NCBI GenBank assembly: GCA_002179805.1
Contig: NAVB01000069.1
Span: forward strand, 1-64,000
Length of the DNA: 64,000 nucleotides
Source of the DNA: Acanthamoeba lenticulata
Taxonomy: Eukaryota > Discosea > Longamoebia > Acanthamoebidae
Direction of reading: 5' to 3'
Each line of letters begins with the position of its first letter. Within the stretch, counting starts at the first letter, position 1. The translations under genes were made by a program, and so were the position numbers. The notes beneath the pieces were generated by a model. It did no database searches. It saw nothing but the letters and a program-made list of their open reading frames with translations, and had not been told where the DNA came from. This document shows positions 22,801 through 38,678 of the stretch, one piece after another.

Positions 22801-25800
22801 CATCTTGAACTCGCACACGATTTCGCCCGAGCCCAGAGAGCACAGCAGGGCCGATGTGTCGTCCAGCCACTGGCCCGCGCTGCTGTTGTAAATGCCGTAG
22901 TACGTGATGTCCTGTAACCCCATGACGACGATGTTTATGGTGCTGGTGATGATTGATGGTGGAGACGACAATGGTTGTACCTGCGGGCGGCTCAGCGGTT
23001 GCTTCTGCAAGATGATGTCGATAGCAGTGGCCACGGTGGTGGTGGGCTCAAAGGGCACCACCAGCTGCTGACCAGTATGGCCCAGTAGCACGCGCAGATA
23101 AGCGCCCTCGGCCACGCTGGTGTGGCCCTGCGACTCCATCCGCTAAAGAGGGACAACCAAGGCGTGGTGAGACTGTGGCCTCAAGAGGGAGGCGACACCA
23201 AGAGGAGGCGAGATCCAAACCTGTAGCACTTTCTTCTTCTCAAACTTGGACAGCATCTCCTCGAAGTCGCCCTCGAGTTCGTCCTCGAACAGATCCAGCT
23301 GGATGTGTAGCAGCTCCGACGAGTACAAGCGCAGTTTCTTGATGTCGTTGACGTATAAGCAATCGTCAGTGGCCCGCTAGAGCATCTTGGTCAGGAAGGG
23401 AGGTACCTCCATCAGCTCAATGATGCCCAGCTGCACAAACTCCTTACGGATGTCGAGACGCGCCTCAAGGTCCTCCTCGTCTCCGATCAAGGTGTTGATT
23501 ATGTCCATCGCGTTGACCTGGTAGCGTCGACACACCATCCGGTCAGGAGTTAGATTATCGGTTCAGTGTCCGGTTGGAGTTGAGGTTCAGGCCGGCGTAC
23601 GAGGGCTTCGGTCGGGTAGGCGCTCTGGATGAGCGGCTCCATGAGACTGGCAAATCGAGACACGTTCTTGTCCTTGAGCACCACTTTCTGGTAGTTGTGG
23701 AAGGCCTGTGTGCATGCGCAAGTGGGGCACGTACAGCCAACAACAACGACGTGTAATCAGTTCTCGTGGTCACAGTAAGAGCATGAGGGAAGAGGCATGT
23801 ACCGCGTGGACCAGGCGCTGGCCGACGTAGTGCACGTCAAGCACCATGGCGATGAGCTCAAGGGCCAGCGTGCGCACTTGCACGTTGTCCAGGCCCGCAC
23901 AGATCACCATGCAGTTCACGCTCTCTGATGTCGTCAACACGCTGCGCAGCGACAGCTGGAAGAGCAAGTGCCACACCCCCGACGAAGCATGTCAGCCACT
24001 TTGTCATCTTCGCCATGGCTTCGACATGCATGCGTACGCCGAGGAGAGTCTTCAGGGCGGTGAGGGCGTGTAAGATGACGTCGGCGTCCTCCTGGCTCAA
24101 ACGCAGCTTGAGCGCAGTAGTGTTCAGCAGCGCCACGAGGGCCTCGATACCGCCGGCTTCAACAAACATGGCCACCCACGAGCTCGCCTGGCCCTCGAGC
24201 GCCGTGGAAAGGCCTGCATGGAGAGAAGCGTCAGCCAGTGGCCAGGGCAGGGAGGAAGGGGGATGGGCCCAAACCTTCGAGGTCGCGTGTGGATGGACGG
24301 CCCTTGAGCAGCGGCACGTAGTCCTGCGGCTCCATGGCGGCCTTGCCCTTGCCCCTCATCGACCGGGTGTCCTTCTGCAGAAGGGAACACGCAGCCAAAG
24401 AAGTAAGGTTAAGTACGAGCTCTGTGATGAAGACAAAGATAAAGATTAAAGCCCGTACGAGCATCTCCAGGGTGGAGCCCTTGTACTGGGTGAGGAGCTT
24501 CCATTTCTGGTTGGCGGGAAGCTTCTTCAGCGTTTCTTGCCTCCGCGACGAGAAGTCTTGCGTCGTCTGCAGACACATGCGGTGAGCGTGACCTCATCAT
24601 GAAACCGAATGGTTGGGACGCTGACTGCCGAAGCCACGCTGGGCAAGAGATCGACGCCGTACCAGCATGCGCTCAAAGGCGTACTTGAACTTGGAGTAGG
24701 ACGGGATGTCCTCCTCCTTCTCCTCCTTCTTTTCCTGTGCCCGCCAAGGGTGGCCTTCAGTCAAGGCCTGACTATTGTACAATAGTGAATGGTCTTTCAG
24801 GGACGAACCTCGTCTTCTCCGGCGGCAGTGGCGGGCTTGTGCGCCACCACGCCCTCAGAGGCCGAGTGCGACCGGAGGACGGTGGGACCAGAGGACAGGT
24901 CCTCGGCGCCGCCAATCGTGGAGCCCTGGGCAGCATTCCGGCCTCTGAGCGTCTTTCGGCGGGCCTCAACAAACTTCTTCATCTCGTCCTCGGGCGAGTC
25001 AACCTTGGCCGGGGCTGGCGCAAGAGATCAACCGAGCAGAAGAGGTCAGCCGCCACCATACCCACCCCAGTGGGCAATGGCTGTGACACAAGCGGGCGGC
25101 AACGCACTGGACAGGCTCCGCAGCTTCTCGCTGGTCAAGGACGACGCACGGAGTCGGCTGAGGATGCTTGTCTCCCCCTGAGCGTTGTTATCGACTTCCA
25201 GCGACCCGCTCTTGCGAGGGCTCTGCTCGCCCTTTAGTAGAGGAAGCAGGCCCTTCTTCATCTCCTGCAGCCTGGTACCGTGATAAATTAAACATTGATC
25301 AACGATTTTGTAAGTGCATGTAATAATAAATCAATCAGATTTAACAATAACAAAATCATACTTTTCTAGCCCGATGCGCGGAGAGAGGATGACGCTGCCG
25401 CGAGACCCGGCCACGGGGGTGACCACAACCTGGGTCGAAGAGGCGAGCTGGTTGCGTAGCGAGCCGCGCAGCGTGCCGATGGAGGAGCCCGCCGTGCCGG
25501 CCTTTTCGGCCAAGAGACCCAGGGCGCCCTTGGTTTGGATCACCTCTTGCACATGCTCGGGCAGCGGGTTCGAGTCGAGTGACAGCCGCAGCAATTGCCG
25601 CATGCCCAGCAGAGCCTCGGGCACTTCCTTCAGTCTGTGATTGGCCAGCGTCAGTTTCAAACGAACCAGAGCAATAAAAGCGTTACATAAATGCCTATTT
25701 TTCTAAAACAATCAATTTTAAAATAAATAAACAATCACGATGCGCACCGGTTGTGGTGGAGGATGAGGACGACGAGATTGTCGAGTCGGCTGAACTCGGT

Positions 25801-26987
25801 CGGTAGCGAAGAGAGGCGATTGTATTCGGCGTAGAGCTTGCGGAGGGAAGTGCAGCCGCAAATCTCGGCGGGCAGCTCCTGTAGCTCATTCTCCTGGAGG
25901 CATATCTCGGTCAAGTTGGTCTGTCCAAGCAGGTGCAGCACGGTGGCTCGCCGGTTAGAAGGTGTAAAAAGGCAAATGCCTCAGATAAATGATGAACGCG
26001 CACCAACTGGCCCAAGGTGGCGGGCAGATGCTCGAGTTGATTATCGTGCAGCTTGAGATTCCGCAACTGAACCAGCTCGCCTGTTTGAGGTGGCAACTGG
26101 GAAATCTTGTTGTGCTGGGCCGACAAGACAGTGAGGCCCACGAGCTTTCCGATCTCCTGCAGACGTGTGAACGCGCGGGTGAGCGCACAAGCGAGCTGCC
26201 GAACCTGAACCTAAGGCCATCCAAGGTACCTCCGGCAGGCTAAGAAGCTGGTTCTCAGAGACGTCGAGGTTGGTCAGCGCCACGCACGCACACAACTCGG
26301 CAGGGAGGTGCGAGAGGGCGTTGCGCCGCAGCACAAGGGTATCCAGTGCTTGGAGGCTGCTTATCTGCGGCACACGACGGCAGGGCAGTGGTAAGGGTGT
26401 GAGTGTGGAAAGAGTTACAAAAAGGGAAGGAAGGAAGAACGAGGAACCTGTTTCGACACAGCAGGAATGCGGTTGTCGCTCAGGTCGAGTGAAGTGAGAG
26501 CGGGGAGGAGGCAAATCGAAGTGGAGAAGGTGGTCAGAGCATTCTTCGCAAGAACGAGGCTGCGAAGGGCTTTCATCTTCTCGATCTCCTTCGGTAGCTC
26601 GGCAATGGCATTGTTGGAGAGATCCAACACCTCCAGGTGCGGCAATTCAGACAGCGTAGTGGGAAAGGTGATGAATTTGTTTTGTGGGAGGTGCAGCTCA
26701 CGAAGATGAGCGTCTAGCTTGGCCATAGGCGGCAGTGTAGTGAGTTTGTTATGTTCCAGATTGAGCACCGCGAGGCTGGCAAGATATGCAAGTTCCTGAG
26801 GCAGCTTCTGAATCTTGCATTCCTTGGCGGTAAGGATGTGAAGGTTAGGAACTTGCCTGACTAGGTCCTCGATGGCCGTCAACAAATCCTTATCTTTGTT
26901 TGCCTTTATCTTCAATATGGAAATCTCTGGCTTGTTTCCTCCATTCTCCTTCGCCTGCTCCACCAAGGTCGAGAGTTGGGAACCCAT
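19813..26987 (-). CDS. LRR / GBD-FH3 / talin-head-like / RasGEF protein
   Basis: 1658 residues, 27 exons: 26987-26448, 26364-26230, 26156-26004, 25920-25748, 25634-25362, 25271-25108, 25014-24809, 24734-24663, 24566-24459, 24374-24275, 24213-24038, 23955-23803, 23705-23601, 23517-23407, 23337-23221, 23142-22981, 22911-22793, 22716-22422, 22320-22198, 22128-21965, 21890-21628, 21524-21373, 21287-20997, 20914-20771, 20688-20294, 20200-20065, 19959-19813. Residues 1-350 are about a dozen LRRs (LxxLxLxxNxLxxLP). Residues 545-860 resemble a formin GBD/FH3 armadillo module (YVPLLKGRPSTRDLEGL, SSWVAMFVEAGGIEALVAL). Residues 860-1240 are serial ubiquitin-fold units like talin F0-F1 (DYGLFIRRKTHKGVWL, VESLLEKICTKASL). 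RasGEF-N follows (GTLNKLVQHLTSEQGL), then CDC25 (LTLRTWDIYSKFQPLEFF, GMNNSALLRLKWT, PYVGVYLTDLTFIEDGN). It should activate a Ras/Rap GTPase at the cortex. Confidence 0.85.
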
Positions 26988-27312
26988 TTCAGGGGAAGGC
27001 CGTCTAACAATAACGTTGCGCCGGCAGCCGACGATCGATGCGAGACTCGATCGTTACGCGGGCAACCAAGAGAGCCCCTTCGTCAGCCTGACCCGAGCAG
27101 GAAATAAGTACTCGTGGTCGTTGGGGTCGCACAGGGACGTTAGAACGAGAAGGAAAGCCATTTCCCTGGTTTTCCTTTGTCATTATAAAGCTGCTCGATT
27201 TGCGCCGAAGCTGAAACTGTTTTCTGCCATATTATTTCCTTTTCTTTTCCAAGGAAGGGTTTCCCGCTTGGCCACACGCGTAGCGATCTCTGGAAAGTTA
27301 TGAACCACAGGG
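26988..27312. promoter_or_regulatory. Divergent promoter, RasGEF gene (-) and PRRC2-like gene (+)
   Basis: 325 bp between two divergent start codons. No TATA box or other named site was recognised. Confidence 0.4.
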
Positions 27313-30300
27313 ATGAAACCAACGACTAGCAAACCTCAAAATGTGAGTGCCAGCAAAACTAAGTTCGCCACACTCAACCTCAACCAGACCTACAAACCGC
27401 CAAAGCCACCTGCCCCTGGTGCGCACTTTTTTGAGCTATCTTTTTTTTTTGAGTTATCATTTTCGACTCATTTCGTATGTACTGCCAATGCGCATCTTTT
27501 GACCTGTTGTTTTGTGTACAATAGGTCGAGCTGGCCCTGGATTCGGGCACAGCGCAGCCAAAGGGCCACGCAACCTTACCAAGGTGCCTACCTTTAACTC
27601 GTGCTGTCAGATCTGGTTTTAATCGCGTGAATTCTCATAAACATACAGCCTTTTGGGAAGGTGACGGCGCCTCCTCCCGTCAATCTTCCCAGCCGCAAGA
27701 GTGAGCAGAGCCTTTCTGCCCGCGGCGCCTCCGCTGCTCTTGAAGGGGCAGGCACGACGCCCACAGAACATGCTTCCCTCCATTCGGAGGGCAATCTATC
27801 AACCTCTGCTACAGCGCAAAAGGAACCCAGTGGCGTTCCTTCGACTTCACCTCCAACTCATAGCGCCACGCCATGGAAGAGCATCGTCGCGGCAACTTCC
27901 GTTACGACTTCTTCTCATCCGATCGCTGCATCTGCCCCTCATGCTGCCGATGAGTCGCTGTCCCGGGGAAGGTCAGATTCAGCGGGACACGCCCCTCCGC
28001 CAGTCCTCTCTGCCCGGGAGTTTCCGTCTCTTGGCGAGGAGCCCAAGCCCCAGGATGAGCCCAAGCGGCCGCGAGGTACCCTCCATCTTCTCTTTCGATT
28101 TCTTGTTTTTGAGCCCATTTTTTGTAATTGATCGCAAGGACGGCCATAATCTATCCTATCACAGCCGGCTCCGGTAGCAACGAATACCGGTTAGCGCCGC
28201 ACTCCTCCTATGACGACCTCCGTCCCGGCTGGCGGTCGACCCATGACCGCCCAGACCGCTTTCCCATGGACCGAGGTTCGTGTACACCTCTGTGACCACC
28301 ATCTACGCTTTCCTCGCGCGCTGACTTTCGACACGCTTCGGCATCAGGCGCTCCTTCGGAGAGACGATTTGATGATCATCACCATCACCCCCGCGGCGAT
28401 CACATGGGCTACATGGACCGCCCTCGACCGATGGAGGACTTGCGGCCGTGGCGGGAAAGCGGCGGAGCTCCCACGCGACCTGCCCCGACGACGTCAACGT
28501 CGTTGTCGTCGTCGTCAATTCCGACCACGCGACCCGCTGCAGCGGCGATCGAAACCGCACAGCCACGAAAGCCCGCGATCACTGCGCCTTTGCCTGCTGC
28601 CAAAGCGCCCGCTCCTACTGCTGCTCCCTCCCGGAGCAATGGTGCTGGTGCGCCGTCGGGCTTGACACCGGGCACGGTCGAGTGGGAGGAGATCATGGAC
28701 GAAGAGGAAGAGGAGATGGACTTCAACAAGATGCCCTCTTGGATGAAGCCTGAAGAGGAGGGCCTCGAGGACTCGGGCGACACGGGCGAAGCCAGCGCCA
28801 CCCCTTCAGCCAGGCCAAAGCCCAGCGCTGCTGGTGCCACGTCTGCGCAGAAGACTGCCGGTGCCACGTCTGCGCAGTCAAAGTCGCCGCAGCAGCCCAA
28901 GTCCCCGTGGGCCAAGGTCCCGAGCGTGGCTCCCGCCCCCGTCACTGCTGCCGCTCCCGTTACTGCCGCCGCTGTACCCGTCGCTGCAACCGCCCCCGCG
29001 ACAGCCCCCACGGCCGCCGGGGCCCCTCGTGCCCAGCCGCCAGCTGCTGCCTCCGCCGCTGCCGCTCCAGTGCCAGCCAAGGAGCCCGTCCGCTCACCGT
29101 GGAGCCGCCCTCAGCAGCAGGCTCCCGCCCACCCAGTCGCCACGCCGGCCCCGGCCGTGCAGCCGCGCCACATCCTCGCCCGAGGCGAATCGCCCTCGGC
29201 CCCGCTGCCCGCCGCCCGCACTCCGGCGGCACCCGCTGCCACGCCCGCGCCTACGCCCTCACCCACGGTCACGCCCACAACCACACCTACCGCGGAGCCT
29301 AAACCGGCCGCGCCGGTCCGCGTCGCTGCCGCCGCCACCCCTGCGGCCGTGCCTCCAATGCCTGCCGTCCCGGCTACCGAGTCACCGCTGCTGGTGCCAG
29401 TTCCGGCGCCTACGATTGTGCAGGCGGCGATCCTCACGGAGAAGCACCACGAGCACCGAGAAACTGCCAAGGAGCAGGCCCTGCAGCGGCTGAAGGAGCG
29501 CGAAATGGAGATGGAGCGAGCCAAGGAGCGCGCCAAAGAGCGCCTGCGCCAGCTCGAGGAGAAGAAGCAAAAGGAGGAAGAAGAGCGCCGGAAGAAGGAG
29601 GAAGAGGAGCGCAAGAAGCGTGAAGAGGAGCGATTGCGCCACGAGGAGGAAGAGCGCAAGAAGCGTGAAGAGGAGGAGCGTCGGAAGCGTGAAGAGGAGG
29701 AGAAGCGGAGACGCGAGGAGGAAGAACGCCGGAAGCGCGAAGAGGAGGAGCGCAAGCGCATCGAGGACGAACGGCTGCGCCGAGAGGAGGAGGAGCGCAA
29801 GAAGCGTGAAGAGGAGCGGCTGCGTCGGGAGGAGGAGCTGCGCCTGAGGCGCGAGCGTCAGGAGATCGAGCGCAAGAAGCGCGAGGACGAGATGCGCCGG
29901 AAGCGCGAGGAGAAGAAGCGGCAGGAGGAAGAGGAACGCCGGAAGCGTGAAGAGGAAGAGCAAAAGCGGCGTGAAGAGGAGGAGCGACGCGCGTGGCGGC
30001 GTCCGCCCCCGCCCGAAGCCGGCCACGCTGCACAGGAGGAGTACATGCGACGCCTGGCCCAGGAGCGTAAAGAGCTCAAGGAGCACGACCTCAAGAAGGA
30101 GCAGGAGCGTCGGGCCAACGCCCGGGCCAAACTCCTCATGCTCGAGCAAAAGGCCGCCGCCGCTGCCGCTGCCGCCGCTGCGACCGCAGCCACGACTCCT
30201 CAGCCCATCGCCACGCCCACGTCCACTCCCGCCCCGACTGCACAGCTCCCCGCGACCGAGGCTGTCCCTGCGTCGACCGTGATCACCACCGAGACCAAGC

Positions 30301-33300
30301 CACAGCAGGCCGAGGTCGAGCAGCCTGAGGCCGCCAAGGAGGTGGCGACAGCTCCCGTCGTAGACTCGTGGCGACGCGCGCCTGGAGCGGCTCCGGCATT
30401 TGCCGCGGGGCGTGGTCGTCGAGGTGGCGGCCGCGGAGGAGACGCGGCGCCTCGTGGTGGCCGTGGAGGTCGTGGCCGCGGCGGCTTCGCCAGATCCGAC
30501 GAAGCTGTGGCCGCACCTGCACCGGGTGATGGCCTTCTCGGCGCTGAGCCCGGCGCCGTGAGCGATGAGGCGGCGGCCAAGAAGGAACACACAGGCAAGC
30601 ACAAGGTCTACCGGCCCAAGTCGCCCGCCCCGGCGACGGAGCCATCGAGCGCCGAGCAGACCGAGGCCTCCGGCCCCTCGACAGCCGAATCGAAGCCAGC
30701 CGACGCGCTCCTCCCGGTCCCTCAGGAGCCCGCGCCCGGCCAAGCCCGTCCTTATCACCACCACCAGCAGCCACCCCGTGATGGCAGCTTTGCCGGCGCC
30801 GGCCGTCGAGGCCGAGGTGCCGGCCGCTCCGCGCATGGTCCGCAGTCGGCCGATGGCACGACACCCGCCGATTCCGGCAGTAGTTTTGAACAGCGGAGCC
30901 TCCGAGGCGGGCGCGGTGGCGGGCGCGGGATGGGTCGTGGCGCGGGCGTCGGCCTTCGTGGACGAGGACCGGCCGGCACCGCCGCCGCTGCGTCGAGTCC
31001 AGTCTGGTCGCGCAAGGACCAGCCCGCGTCGACCGACGCCGTCGTCGCGTCAGATTCGACTCGTCGAGGCCGCGGCCGAGGCGGAGGAGTTTTGGACCAC
31101 GGCGAGTCCCGGACCCAGCAGGCGCAACCAACAACCTCAGGAGAGACGGCCAAAACCTCCGCCGAGAAGTCCGGAAGCGAAGCCATGGCGACTACCTCGG
31201 CAACGACGACAGAGACGGCCAAGCCGCCACCGACGACGACGACAACAGCAACAGAGGCCAGCAGCAAGACAACTACATCGAGCGAAGAGCGACCCCAGCA
31301 ACAACAGGCCAACAAGCTGGAGGACTTGCCCCTCGGCAGTGGCGTGGTAGTCATCACCGAGCAGACAGGCATCGAGCATGGAGCCGACCAGGGCGAGTTC
31401 ATCGCTGTGCGCTCCAAGAAGAAGGGTAAGGCCCAGGACGGCGTTGTCAACAAGCCCAACAAGCCCGCCAGCTTGGCCGCCGCCAGCAGCCAACGCATGT
31501 TCAAATCCTCCGACGCTCTGAACACGACATCGGCGGCGACTACGACGGCCAATGCCGAACCGCAGGTGCCTGGGGGCCACCACGCCAACGGGCGGCGCGA
31601 GGCCGGCAAGTTTCGGGGCTCGAGCTCCTTCACCGAGGCCACGCGATCCGAGTCGTCGGACGCCATCCTGCTCGGCAAGCCAACGCGCCATCGCGCCACT
31701 GGCGACAAGCCTGCCAAAGGTCAGCAGTTCGCCCACCGCCCATGTGGTTCGAGAGGCTCACGCGACTGTCGTGGTGTGCACAGGTGCCAAGTCTGGGAAG
31801 AAGCCGCGAGGCGGCGCGGCCGAGGGAGCCACCGCGACAGTGACGGTGACGGCGGCAGGCTCGGATGACGCCGCTAAGGCCGCCCCCTGGTCGACTCCTA
31901 CGAAGCCCGTCGTGCCCTTTGCGCAGATTCAGGCCGAGGAGCAGGACAAGCTGACGCAGACCGTCGAGGCGCCTCCCGCGCCCGTGGCCGAGGACAACAA
32001 TAGCAAGCCGCCCAAGAAGGCTCGCGGCAGCCGCAAGGACAAGAAGCGCACTACGCCCAAGTCCGAGTCAGGCGGTCCCGTAGCAGCTGCGACCAAGCCG
32101 CAGGGCCCTTCGGCCAGCCCTGTCATGGCCACGGCCCAGCCATCATCGCCCATGCCGACGACCCAAGCGGCCCCGGCCAGCCCGGCCACCACTGTCAGCA
32201 GCGCAGAGTCGGAGGGGCAGGCGGCGGCCAGCCCGGCGGTGCTCCCCCAGAGGCCTGGCGGCGCATCAACCCAGCGCAAGCGCGGCGGGGCCGAGCGGCC
32301 CTCGCAGACCGCCTCCTTCCAGCGAACTCCCAAGGCGGTTCCTGCGTCGCCCCAGGAGACTCCGGCACCGTCGCCACAGCCCACAGCTCCAGTCAAGGAC
32401 CAGACTCCCGCCGCCGCCACCGGGGCGGCGCCAGTGCCTACGCGACCCACACAGGCGTATTACCGGCCGCCCGGCAGCGGCGGACGGCCCTCGGCCGTCT
32501 CTTCGCTGGCAGCACCCGTCCGTGGCCCGTTCCAGTCGCCGGTGGTCCATCAAGGCCGGCGCCTGCCTCTGTCTACGGCCTCAACGGCGACGGCGGCAGT
32601 GCCGGCGCCGCAGCCGTTGGCGCTTTCTTTCGGATCGTTCTCGGCCGCGCAGACCATTGCCGCACCTGCGCCTGGCGCCGCCGGATCGCCCTTCCTGCCC
32701 CCGGCCCTGTTCGGGCCCGTTTCGGTTCCGACAACGACAACGACGACGCCGTCGAGCCCGATCGTGCCCACGTCGACGACGCCCACGCCCAGCAACAGCG
32801 TCAGCCCGACTCAGCCAGCAACTGGCCCAAGCAGCTCGTCCAACGGACCTCAGGCGGCCGCGGCGACGACCAGCTCCTCCACGACGACCACGCCGACGAG
32901 CGGCGGCGGTGGCATCAACGGCGCGTCGACGTTTGTGCGCCGACAGCCCAGCGGCGGGCGGGGATCGTTCTATGTCCATGACTCGCGCGGGCCCAAGCAG
33001 GGTGGCCGCGGCCGGCCAGACTACGCCAACAACGGTGTCGCTCGCGCCGCGTCGTCGAAGCCCACGCCTGCCCAGGAGATGACGCCATCATCGCCGGCGC
33101 CTTCAGCAGCAACGTCGGTGGCGCCCGTGAGTGACGGCAGCGGCAACAGCGGCAGGCGAGACCACCACGCGGCGGCTAGTCCTTCTGGGCCGTCCAAGCG
33201 GGGCGGTCGGACCGCGTCCTACGCGTCGCCCACAAACGGTCACCACCAACACCAGCCGCCGCAGTCGCCCTCTGCCGGCGGCCACCGGGGCCGAGGACGT

Positions 33301-33643
33301 GGTGGTAGTGGACGCAGTGGCGGTGGCAGCGGCGGTGGTGGCAAGTTTGGAAGCCACGCGCCGGCTTCGCCTGCGGGCGCTTTGGCGCCGGCTTCGCCCT
33401 CGCCAGCCACAGCGGCCCACCCGAGGAAGCAGCAGCAGGTGTGGCGCAAGACCCAGCGAGACGCCACTGGAGAGGTTCCTCTCATCCCTCCTTCCTCTCC
33501 TTCCTCTTCATCTTTCGTTGGTTGTCCTTATCGTGCTGACTTTATTTGGTTCTCGCCAGGGTGCGGCAACACCATCGCCCCAGACCAGCAGCAGTGCCGC
33601 GAGCAGCAAACCAGAGAACCCACCATCGTCGTCTTCATCTTGA
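27313..33643 (+). CDS. PRRC2/BAT2-like RNA-associated protein
   Basis: 1949 residues, seven exons: 27313-27418, 27525-27583, 27649-28075, 28165-28275, 28348-31719, 31784-33474, 33560-33643. The N-terminus resembles the BAT2_N domain (KFATLNLNQTYKPPKPP, then LSAREFPSLGEEPKPQ). The rest is low complexity: Pro/Ala/Thr tracts, an acidic patch, a highly charged E/K/R single-helix or coiled-coil segment of about 200 residues encoded at 29450-30130, then RGG/GRG boxes (GRGRRGGGRGGDAAPRGG), and further Pro/Ser/Gly-rich tail. Animal PRRC2 proteins bind RNA and translation-initiation factors and enter stress granules; the same role is inferred here. The frame change at 31720 is a normal 64-nt intron (G|GTCAGC to CACAG|GT). 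The large antisense frames over this gene are composition artefacts. Confidence 0.82.
29450..30130 (+). repeat. Charged E/K/R repeat region within the PRRC2-like gene
   Basis: Imperfect repeats of codon blocks for EEERKKREEE-type heptads. A coding repeat expected to form a long single alpha helix or coiled coil. Confidence 0.8.
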
Positions 33644-33987
33644 GCGAGCTGGCCCCATTAGCTAGCCCCAACCGGCCAACATCCCACCTTCTTTCCTCCC
33701 ACCTCTTCTTCTTCTTCTTACTCCCACCACGTCTTCTTCCATTCGACCGGCGCCAGGAGTGGCGCGATGTCTGTAGAGGGCAGCATCGTGTTGCCTGCCC
33801 CGCTGCATTTTTACCACTTCCTCCACACACCCACTCAACCACCGCTTCACCATGGTTGATGGTCCAGCATTTTGCTTTTTGATTCTGAACTGCAACTTCG
33901 TCCTTCTTTTACTTTTACTTCTACTTTTTTTTACCTCTCGTGCCCAGGCGGTGAAGAGACGTAGCGGGGTTGTTGGGAGACACGGCA
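33644..33987. other. Convergent 3' region, PRRC2-like and F-box genes
   Basis: 344 bp between two convergent stop codons; T/C-rich, no gene recognised. Confidence 0.5.
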
Positions 33988-35401
33988 TTACTCGCGGTAA
34001 AGGCGGTCACAATCACAGGGTGGATTGCAGAAGCGAAGCTCCGCATCACCCCGGGGCATGAGCGCGCTGCTGAAGAAGTCCTGCAGCGCCCAGCACCCGA
34101 CCAGGGAGGCCTTGTCCTCACCGAAGAGGAACGTTCTCAGCTGCTGGAATTTTTGCTTCTGTTCGTTTTCCTCGTAGCGTCTTTGTCGGTCGAACTCTCC
34201 CACGAGGTCTCCCGTGCCTGTGGATAGACGTGCGGACGGAAAGGGTTTAGACCAGGAACAGCTCTCCTTGTTCTTCGTCACATTGGACTGGCTTCGTACC
34301 TCTCCACTTGCAATCAACAAGAGTTGAGTCGTAACCATCACGACTGTGCTCAAATGTCATGTTCAGTGGTAGGCCTGAAGCCAAGCTGTAGATTGTGATT
34401 GAAACTGTACGTGTCGTCCAACGGTCATCATTGTCCCTGAATGTCAAGGTCAAGGTCGATGTCAATGGTTATGGATTACTTGAGAGGAGGGTCATGCTGA
34501 CATACTCCGAGATCTCACTGTAGTAAAGATTGTTGTACAGGAGCGCCAGCAAGCGATACACTTCCTTACTTTTCTTGAAGCGTCTCTTCGACTCTGTGCC
34601 ATGCAGCACCTCCCTGAAAGAAAAATTTAAAAATAAATAAAATGACAAATGGCAGAGCATTTTGTAACAAAAAATAGAACGTGATGTACCTCCAGTTTTT
34701 AAAGAACTCTTGGCCTCTCAAACGCAGTGTTGCCACGTCGGCTAGCTGCTGTAGGATGGAGTCTGCCTCACTTACCTCGCTCTTAACACTACTAAGATCG
34801 TGCTTATCAGGCAGTATGTGAGGAGCCACCACAGGAGCCAGCTCTTTATCTTGCCTGGCTCGCTTCTTCTTCTGCTTCTTTTCTTTCTTCTGTTTCTTCA
34901 TTCTCTTCTTGTCCCTTTTTTGTTTCTTCTTCCTCTTTTTTTTGTCCTTCTCCTCTTCCTCAACTTCCTCCTCACTATTCTCATCATCGTCATCCTCAAA
35001 ATCATCTTCAACGAACTTGGCCAACACCGTCGCTCGTTGAAGGGCCGCGACGACGTCCATCATCCTTGCTTTCTTATTACCTACCACATTTATGCAGCTC
35101 GCGTAAGGACAAAAAACATAAAATAAATACAATAAAAAAAAAACCAGGAGTGGCGAGTACAGAGGCGGAGGAGTGCCAGGCGGTCCAGTGCCATCTTTCT
35201 CCAGTCGGCTTGCACACTTGGCACCTGGGTCGGATCAAGGGGAGGTGGCCAGGAGTTGAAGTAGACGCGCCGCCACAGGCTCAGTGTCTTGTCCTTCTGC
35301 ATACGGCGCCATTGCTTGCACACCTGGCCAGCACGCAAGAGGTCCACAATGCCCAGCCAGCCCCACACCTCGACTAGCATTTCCACGGGCAGTGCGTCCA
35401 T
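33988..35401 (-). CDS. F-box protein
   Basis: 357 residues, exons 35401-35161, 35080-34690, 34613-34539, 34436-34300, 34217-33988. The first 50 residues are an F-box (MDALPVEMLVEVWGWLGIVD, then AGQVCKQWRRM and LWRRVYF), which would dock on SKP1 of an SCF ubiquitin ligase. A strongly acidic stretch (EDDFEDDDDENSEEE) and a long Lys/Arg run (KKKRKKKQKRDKKRMKKQKK) follow, suggesting nuclear or nucleolar targeting. The C-terminal 150 residues, which should bind the substrate, match no domain I know. The third intron is the weakest part: the donor at 34538 was chosen because it alone keeps the frame into DNDDRWTTRTVS. Confidence 0.72.
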
Positions 35402-35655
35402 GCTGAAGGAGAGAGACAGCAATGCAGCAGGGGAACTGATTTATTCTTCTTTGGCCATTTTCGGAGCTTGGACAGTTTTGAAATAAACTGAGAATTTTAC
35501 ATCCACTGAAAAATTCCCAACTTGGGGCCAGACACTCAAGACTCGCGGTCGGGCGCAAGTGTGGAGAAGAAGCCACAGGCCCAACTGAACGAGTCGAAAG
35601 TTGCTGTTTGTACAACGGCCGCGAGGCGTTCGTCGACGGGATTCACGAGATACGT

Positions 35656-38678
<3,023 letters not shown>

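Noticed and set aside
29382..30836. 484-codon antisense reading frame rich in Leu over the PRRC2-like gene
   Set aside because: It mirrors the repetitive E/K/R coding sequence; no family match, and the sense strand has the conserved N-terminus and proper introns.
31702..31868. Apparent frameshift near the middle of the PRRC2-like gene
   Set aside because: Explained by a normal 64-nt GT-AG intron at 31720-31783.
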